This document shows, in pieces, positions 58,637-64,000 of a DNA stretch of 64,000 nucleotides (its first letter is position 1; every line of letters begins with the position of its first letter). The stretch covers positions 372,001-436,000 of the forward strand of contig NZ_JOEC01000001.1 in assembly GCF_000718085.1 (NCBI RefSeq), given 5' to 3'. A program made the translations under genes and the position numbers. The stretch is from Mycetocola saprophilus (lineage in GTDB: Bacteria; Actinomycetota; Actinomycetes; Actinomycetales; Microbacteriaceae). Below the pieces are notes generated by a model. It worked only from the letters and a program-made list of their open reading frames with translations. It did not search any database and was not told the origin of the DNA.

Positions 58637-60307
58637 ATGGCCACGAGTCGACGCAAACGACTAGGCATGATGTTCGCCGCCGGTGCGGCAGCACTCGCAC
58701 TCACCCTGACCGGGTGTGCCAGCAACGGAGAGGGCGGATCCGGCGGATCCGACCGACCGCTGCGGGTCTGGTCGGGATCGATGACCCCCATCAACAACAA
58801 CTTCAACCCGTTCTCCGTGGACACCGCCGCCCACTTCACGTTCGGCCCGATTTACGAGCCCCTGTTCTTCTTCAACCAGCTCTCCGCAGACCCGGCCACC
58901 GGCCTGATCGGCGACAAGTACGAGTACAGCGAAGATGGCACCGTCCTGACGATCAAGATCAAAGCCGATCAGAAGTGGTCCGATGGAACAGCCCTCACCG
59001 CCAAGGACGTCGCCTTCACCTTCGGCTACGGTCCCAACAAGGACCCCGAGATGGTTTCGGTAGAAGCCACCGATGACACCACCGTTGTCCTCACCTACTC
59101 GGTCCCCAAGTTCACCGCCGCCTCGCTGATCCTGGGTTCCACCTGGATCATTCCGGAGCACATCTGGAAGGACATTAAGGACTACACCACCGAGACCAAC
59201 CCCAAGCCCGTGGGCTCGGGACCCTACGTGCTGAAGTCCTTCAGCGACGCGGCCTACACGGTCGAAGCAAACCCCGAGTACCGTGATGGTGCCCCGGCGG
59301 TCAAGACCGTGCAGGTTATCGGTATCGACTCCAACCAGTCCTCCGAGGACCTGCTGAAGACCGGCAAGATCGACTGGGTGGGTCAGTTCATCGCCAACCC
59401 CGACGCGATCACCAAGGACGGCCGGATCTCGACCCTCAACCAGCAGCAGGACCCCACCACGATGCTCACCTGCTCCTCGGTGGAGCTGGGCTGCACCGGC
59501 GCACAGACCGACCCGGCCGTGCGCCAGGCGATCAACGTGGCCATCGACCGCTCGGCGATCAGCGACAAGGCGTTCGCCGGACTCTCCGGCATCGCCTCAC
59601 CCTCGTTCGCCCTGCTTCCGCGCGACGAGAAGTGGCTCTCCAGCCCGGACCTCGCCAAGAGCCCGCAGGAGCCCAACATCACCGAGGCCGACGGCATCCT
59701 CGAGGCCGCCGGCTACACCAAGGGATCCGACGGATTCTACGGTAAGGACGGCAAGTCGTTCGAGATCGACCTGTTCTCCCCGGACGGCTGGACCGACTAC
59801 AACGACGCGGCCAAGCTGATCAGCGAGCAGGCGGCAAAGGCCGGCATCCGCATCAACAACCGCACCGTCTCCGAGGCCGAATACTGGACCCCGCTGGCGA
59901 ACGGTAACTTCCAGATGGCACTCTACGGCGTGACCCAGTCGCTGGTGGCGGACCCGTACTCGACCTACGACCGTTACTTCTCGACCCCGGCCACCGCCAA
60001 GGTGGGGGAGCAGCCGGTCAAGGGTGTCAACTACGCCCGTTACAGCAACCCGATCGTGGATGCCGAGGTGAAGGTGGCAGCCGCCACCGAGGACGAGGCC
60101 ATTAAGAAGGACGCCTACGCCAAGATCCAGACCGAGATCGCCCGCGATCTGCCCTATATCCCCGTGGTACTGAACGCCAGCCAGGCGTTCTTCAACACCA
60201 AGGACTACACCGGATGGCCGAGTGAGAAGGACCTGTACGCGGCACCGCTGCCCTACCTGTCCACCGCCTCGGCTATCGTTCTCACCCACCTGAAGCCCGC
60301 GAAGTAG
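58637..60307 (+). CDS. ABC solute-binding lipoprotein, family 5 (second paralog)
   Basis: A 556-residue lipoprotein (lipobox TLTGC) closely related along its length to the product of 56759-58423, sharing DRPLRVWSG, NNFNPF, KTGKIDW and DLFSPDGWTDYNDAAKLISEQA. Its codons are almost all the preferred C-ending ones, indicating much higher expression than the first copy. ATG 58637 lies seven bases after AGAGG. It is 46 bases before the permease genes, so it is probably the main receptor of this transporter. Confidence 0.9.
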   Translation: MATSRRKRLGMMFAAGAAALALTLTGCASNGEGGSGGSDRPLRVWSGSMTPINNNFNPFSVDTAAHFTFGPIYEPLFFFNQLSADPATGLIGDKYEYSEDGTVLTIKIKADQKWSDGTALTAKDVAFTFGYGPNKDPEMVSVEATDDTTVVLTYSVPKFTAASLILGSTWIIPEHIWKDIKDYTTETNPKPVGSGPYVLKSFSDAAYTVEANPEYRDGAPAVKTVQVIGIDSNQSSEDLLKTGKIDWVGQFIANPDAITKDGRISTLNQQQDPTTMLTCSSVELGCTGAQTDPAVRQAINVAIDRSAISDKAFAGLSGIASPSFALLPRDEKWLSSPDLAKSPQEPNITEADGILEAAGYTKGSDGFYGKDGKSFEIDLFSPDGWTDYNDAAKLISEQAAKAGIRINNRTVSEAEYWTPLANGNFQMALYGVTQSLVADPYSTYDRYFSTPATAKVGEQPVKGVNYARYSNPIVDAEVKVAAATEDEAIKKDAYAKIQTEIARDLPYIPVVLNASQAFFNTKDYTGWPSEKDLYAAPLPYLSTASAIVLTHLKPAK

Positions 60308-60353
60308 GAATGGGTCCCATGGCCATCACCACACAAGTTAAGGGGGGTTGAAC

Positions 60354-61358
60354 GTGGTTTTTTATGTTCGACGAATCCTGTTCTACGTCATCACGCTCTG
60401 GGCTGCGGTTTCGCTCAACTTCCTTCTGCCACGGTTGTTGCCGGGTGACCCGGCCGCGATCATGCTGGGGAAGCTCCGGCGTGCAAACGGAGGCAGGCCC
60501 CTCTCCGAGGAAACCATTCGGGGGATCACCTCGATGCTCGGTGCTGAAAAGGGGATGACCTTCTGGGACCAGTACATCGCGTACTGGGGTCGGATTCTGC
60601 AGGGAGATTTGGGGATCTCCTCGACGCGGTATCCGGCCCCGGTTATCGAGCTGATCGGGGCGGCGCTGCCCTGGACCGTTATTCTGGTCGGCGTCGCCAC
60701 CGTGCTCTCCTTCGTGCTCGGCATTGTGGCCGGCGCCTGGGTGGGCTGGAAGCGTGGAACCTGGGTGGACCACCTGGTTCCGGCCACCACCTTCCTGCAG
60801 TCCATCCCGTATTTCTGGCTGGCACTCGTGCTGGTCGCCGTCCTCTCCGTCCAGTTGGGTGTCTTGCCCATCATCGGCGGATACGACGTCTTTGACTTCC
60901 CCGGCGGACCCGAGTGGAGCTGGGCCTTCTTCGGCAGCACCGTGGTCCATGCGATCCTGCCCGCCATCACCATCGTGATTTCCTCGGTGGGCGGCTGGCT
61001 GCTGGGCATGCGCAACATGATGGTGCAGACCATGTCCGAGGACTATGTGGTCACCGCCGAAGCCAAGGGCCTCACCCCGAGCCGGATCCGCACCCGCTAC
61101 GCCGCCCGCAACGCGGTGATTCCGAGCCTGGCCGGCTTCGGAATCGCGCTGGGCTTCGTGGTCGCCGGATCCATCGTGACCGAGCAGGTGTTCAGCTACC
61201 CGGGTATTGGCAAGCTGATGATCCAGTCGGTGCAGGGCCTGGACTATTCGCTGATGCAGGGCGTGTTCCTGGTGATCACCCTGGCGGTGCTCGCGGCGAA
61301 CTTCCTGATGGAAATGATTTACGGATTTATTGACCCGAGAGTGAGACACCGTGGCTGA
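60354..61358 (+). CDS. ABC permease, DppB/OppB type
   Basis: A 334-residue permease with six helices. The start is VFYVRRILFYVITLWAAVSLNFLLPRLLPGDP, the canonical opening of DppB-like subunits, and the EAA loop is EDYVVTAEAKGLTPSRIRTRY. GTG 60354 stands seven bases behind AGGGGGG; TTG 60348 is less likely because it overlaps that site. The 3' end overlaps the next gene by eight bases. Confidence 0.92.
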   Translation: MVFYVRRILFYVITLWAAVSLNFLLPRLLPGDPAAIMLGKLRRANGGRPLSEETIRGITSMLGAEKGMTFWDQYIAYWGRILQGDLGISSTRYPAPVIELIGAALPWTVILVGVATVLSFVLGIVAGAWVGWKRGTWVDHLVPATTFLQSIPYFWLALVLVAVLSVQLGVLPIIGGYDVFDFPGGPEWSWAFFGSTVVHAILPAITIVISSVGGWLLGMRNMMVQTMSEDYVVTAEAKGLTPSRIRTRYAARNAVIPSLAGFGIALGFVVAGSIVTEQVFSYPGIGKLMIQSVQGLDYSLMQGVFLVITLAVLAANFLMEMIYGFIDPRVRHRG

Positions 61359-62370
61359 CAACACGACGCCCGAGGTCCCGGTTCGTACCGGACCCACCCC
61401 CACCTCGACCCTCGCGACGATTCGGATCGCCAAGAACGACCGCAAGCGTCGGCCGCTGCCGCGGATCTCCGGCAAGCTGCTGACCGGCATCATCATCGTG
61501 GTGGTCATCGCACTGTTCGGAATCCTGGCACCGTTCTTTGTGCAGGACCCGCGCTTCTCCGGTAACGACGCGTTGCTGCCACCGGGGGATGGACACATCC
61601 TCGGTACCACCAAGCTCGGCTACGACGTCTTCGCCCAGCTCGCCTGGGGTACCCGCGGCTCGCTGTTTGTGGGTGTGGTTGCCGGGGCGCTGGCGCTGCT
61701 GCTGGCCATCCTGTTTGGTGTGCTGGCCGGATACTTCGGCGGGGTGGTGGATGAGATCCTGACCCTGCTCACCAACATCATGCTGGTGATCCCCGGTCTG
61801 CCGCTGGTCATGGTCATCGCCGCCTACGTGCAGAACACCGAGGGGCTGGGGCCGTTTGCCCGAAGCTCGTTCCTGGTGGCCATCGTGCTGGGCATCACCG
61901 GCTGGGCCGGATCCGCCGTGGTGCTGCGCGCCACCGCCAAGTCGCTGCGGATGCGTGACTATGTCGCCGCCTCCCGGGTGGCCGGCGAGCGTCCGCTGCG
62001 GGTCATCTTTGTGGAGATCCTGCCGAACCTGGTCCCGCTGCTGGCGGCCCAGCTGATCTTCGGTGTGATCTTCGCGATCCTCGGCGAGGCCGGCCTGTCC
62101 TACCTGGGACTGGGCCCGACCGGATCGATCACCCTGGGCACCATGCTCAACGATGCCCAGACCGGGCAGGCCGTGGGCAGCCAGGCCTGGTGGTGGTTCA
62201 TTCCGCCGGGGGCGCTGATCGCCCTGCTGGGTACCGGACTGTCCCTGATTAACTTCGCGATCGATGAGATCGTCAACCCCAAGCTGCGCCTCGCACCGCA
62301 GGCCGCGCGCAACCAGCGCAAGGCCAACCGCGAGGGTCGTAGCGTCAGCGAAAACGGAGCGATCGCATGA
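61351..62370 (+). CDS. ABC permease, DppC/OppC type
   Basis: A 339-residue permease with a 45-residue cytoplasmic N-terminus, six helices and the EAA loop VAASRVAGERPLRVIFVEILPN. The GTTKLGYDVFAQLAWGTRGSL region is typical of DppC. GTG 61351 overlaps the DppB-type gene; the stop overlaps the ATPase gene (ATGA, 62367-62370). Confidence 0.92.
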   Translation: MADNTTPEVPVRTGPTPTSTLATIRIAKNDRKRRPLPRISGKLLTGIIIVVVIALFGILAPFFVQDPRFSGNDALLPPGDGHILGTTKLGYDVFAQLAWGTRGSLFVGVVAGALALLLAILFGVLAGYFGGVVDEILTLLTNIMLVIPGLPLVMVIAAYVQNTEGLGPFARSSFLVAIVLGITGWAGSAVVLRATAKSLRMRDYVAASRVAGERPLRVIFVEILPNLVPLLAAQLIFGVIFAILGEAGLSYLGLGPTGSITLGTMLNDAQTGQAVGSQAWWWFIPPGALIALLGTGLSLINFAIDEIVNPKLRLAPQAARNQRKANREGRSVSENGAIA

Positions 62371-63248
62371 GTGCCACCCCGGTCCTCACCGCCCACGGCG
62401 TGAGCATTACCTATGAGGTTGATCCGCCCGTGCAGGCCGTCAAGGATGTATCTCTGACCCTGCACCGCGGCGAAATCCTCGGTCTTGCCGGAGAATCCGG
62501 CTGCGGGAAAACCACGTTCGCATACGGGCTGAACCGCCTGCTCAAGGCACCCGCGGTCATGACCGGCGGCGACGTGGAATTCCACGACGTGGACGGCACC
62601 GACATCAACGTGGTGGGTCTCTCCGGTGAGGGGCTGCGCCGCTTCCGCTGGGACAAGGTCTCGATGGTGTTCCAGGGTTCGATGAACTCGCTGAACCCGG
62701 TGATGACCGTTCAGGCTCAGCTGGAGGATGTGTTTATCACCCACCGTCCGGGCATGCGCAAGGCCCAGCGTCGCGAGCGCTCGGCGGAACTGCTCGAGCT
62801 GGTTGGGGTGGACCCCAACCGCCTCGGGGCGTTTCCACACGAGCTCTCCGGCGGTATGCGGCAGCGCATCATGATCGCGATGGCCCTCGCGCTCAACCCG
62901 CAGGTCATGATCATGGACGAGCCCACCACCGCACTGGATGTGGTGGTGCAGCGCGGAATCATCCGCGAGATCATGCGGCTGCGCGAGCGGCTGGGCTTCG
63001 CGGTGATCTTCATCACCCACGACCTGCCGCTGCTGATCGAGATCAGCGACCGGATCGCGATCATGCGGGACGGGGCGATCGTGGAACTCGACGACGCCGA
63101 GAAGATCTATCACGACCCGCAGCACGAGTACACCCAGAAGCTGCTGGCCAGCTTCCCCAGCCTGCGTGGCGAGCGGGGCGACTTTGTTCGTCTCGGCCAC
63201 GGGGAAACGCCAGCCAAGGCTCCCGCCCAGTCCGGAGGTATCGCATGA
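62367..63248 (+). CDS. ABC transporter ATPase, DppD type
   Basis: A 293-residue ATPase with Walker A GESGCGKTT, Q-loop VFQGSMNSLNPV, signature LSGGMRQR, Walker [10 protein letters not shown] and H-loop THDLPL. The C-terminal QHEYTQKLLASFP segment is usual for this subgroup. It starts and ends with ATGA overlaps, so it is translated with its neighbours. Confidence 0.93.
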   Translation: MSATPVLTAHGVSITYEVDPPVQAVKDVSLTLHRGEILGLAGESGCGKTTFAYGLNRLLKAPAVMTGGDVEFHDVDGTDINVVGLSGEGLRRFRWDKVSMVFQGSMNSLNPVMTVQAQLEDVFITHRPGMRKAQRRERSAELLELVGVDPNRLGAFPHELSGGMRQRIMIAMALALNPQVMIMDEPTTALDVVVQRGIIREIMRLRERLGFAVIFITHDLPLLIEISDRIAIMRDGAIVELDDAEKIYHDPQHEYTQKLLASFPSLRGERGDFVRLGHGETPAKAPAQSGGIA

Positions 63249-64000
63249 GTCACGCCAAGCCCAACGGTCCCTCGACCTTGGAAATCAAAAACCTCAAGCG
63301 CGACTACACGCTGCGCTCGGGCTTCAAGCGCAACGTGCTGCACGCGGTCTCGGACGTGTCCTTCACCCTCGAACCCGGACGTACCATCGCCCTGGTGGGG
63401 GAGAGCGGATCGGGCAAGTCCACGGTCGCGCGGATCATCTCGCGGCTGGAAAACGCCACCGGGGGACAGGTTCTGCTCGACGGAGCCCCCGCCCCCACGC
63501 GGGGTCGGGCCCTGGAGCGCTACCGCTCGAAGGTGCAGATGGTCTTCCAGGACCCGTTTGCCTCGCTCAACCCGTTCCACACGATCCTGCATCACGTGGA
63601 GCGTCCGCTGCGCATTCATCATCCGCACCTCTCCTCCAAGCAGATCAAGGAGCGGGCGTATGAGCTGCTGGAGCGGGTGCAGCTGACCCCGGCCTCGCGC
63701 TATGCCGACCGCCGTCCGCATGAGCTTTCCGGTGGACAGCGTCAGCGGGTGGCCATCGCCCGGGCCCTGGCCCCGGGGGCGACCTACATCGTGGCCGACG
63801 AGCCGGTGTCGATGCTGGACGTTTCGATCCGGCTGGGCGTGCTGAACCTGCTCGCCGAACTGCAGCGCAGCGAGGGACTGGGTGTGCTCTACATCACCCA
63901 CGACCTGGCCACCGCCCGGCACTTCTCCGACGAGATCATGGTCATGTATCGCGGCAAGATTGTGGAGCGCGGCGAGCCCGACTCCGTCATTTTGAACCCC
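63245..64000 (+). CDS. ABC transporter ATPase, DppF type (3' end outside window)
   Basis: The first 252 residues are present; the frame is open at the right edge. Walker [11 protein letters not shown]-loop FQDPFASLNP, signature LSGGQRQR, Walker B ADEPVSMLD and H-loop THDLAT are all complete, so only the short C-terminal tail is missing. It is the fourth coupled gene of the second Opp-type transporter. Confidence 0.93.
   Translation, partial: MSHAKPNGPSTLEIKNLKRDYTLRSGFKRNVLHAVSDVSFTLEPGRTIALVGESGSGKSTVARIISRLENATGGQVLLDGAPAPTRGRALERYRSKVQMVFQDPFASLNPFHTILHHVERPLRIHHPHLSSKQIKERAYELLERVQLTPASRYADRRPHELSGGQRQRVAIARALAPGATYIVADEPVSMLDVSIRLGVLNLLAELQRSEGLGVLYITHDLATARHFSDEIMVMYRGKIVERGEPDSVILNP

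Noticed and set aside
1..64000. tRNA, rRNA, CRISPR array, transposase or prophage genes
   Set aside because: None was recognised in either strand; gaps between genes are short and lack cloverleaf-like or repeat-spacer structure, though small RNAs cannot be excluded by eye.

Overview
The window is a 64-kb piece of a high-GC actinobacterial chromosome. Codon use, many ATGA/GTGA gene overlaps, LPXTG/LAXTG-anchored proteins, a CsoR-CopA copper locus and Opp-type oligosaccharide transporters fit the family Microbacteriaceae. I cannot name the genus from sequence alone. No rRNA, tRNA, CRISPR array, insertion sequence or phage gene was seen; the content is ordinary accessory metabolism, transport, metal resistance and one-component regulation.

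Layout. 1-6.5 kb: 3' end of rtcB, a fatty acid desaturase, a thioredoxin-like/DUF4395 pair, and a tightly coupled operon of an acyl-CoA ligase-like enzyme, a thiolase lacking its second catalytic Cys, and a CHY zinc finger protein. 6.5-9 kb: arsenic locus (arsC, arsR, arsB) beside an SDR gene remnant. 9-10.4 kb: a decayed copy of the cell-wall-anchored protein found intact at 22.3-23.9 kb. 10.6-22.2 kb: an amino-sugar/beta-oligosaccharide island with a TetR-GH3 unit divergent from a lipoprotein, permease, permease-ATPase fusion, ATPase, GH20 hexosaminidase and ROK kinase, closed by a second, related TetR. 24-27.3 kb: a leucine-rich-repeat-like protein coupled to a UvrA-like ABC protein. 27.3-30.5 kb: copZ-copA-csoR with two CsoR-type operators. 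30.5-31.6 kb: a PIN/excisionase-HTH toxin-antitoxin pair. 31.7-34.3 kb: a TetR with two strong operators divergent from an epoxide-hydrolase-like enzyme, then a methyltransferase. 34.4-39.9 kb: SGNH hydrolase, AI-2E-type permease and M20 amidohydrolase on the minus strand, and a FUSC-like/DUF308 pair on the plus strand.

40-44.4 kb is the most interesting part. An ECF sigma factor and its zinc-finger membrane anti-sigma factor are divergent from an FMN-binding lipoprotein, an ApbE flavin transferase and a protein fusing an NqrB/RnfD-like membrane domain to a ferredoxin-NADP reductase-like domain. Both divergent promoters carry the same elements, TGAACC-N16-CGTGT, so the sigma factor probably drives both its own operon and a compact flavin-based trans-membrane electron-transfer module.

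44.4-52 kb holds regulator-target pairs, most with visible dyads: a CGNR regulator with a TehA-like transporter, a MarR with a MerB-like alkylmercury lyase, a Fic protein, a TetR with an SDR, and a TetR with an orphan FabF. 52-55.3 kb is an iron-siderophore importer (two FecCD permeases and a lipoprotein) behind an iron-box-like palindrome, with no ATPase gene next to it. 55.4-64 kb has a zinc alcohol dehydrogenase and a second Opp-type transporter with two paralogous binding lipoproteins, running off the right edge.
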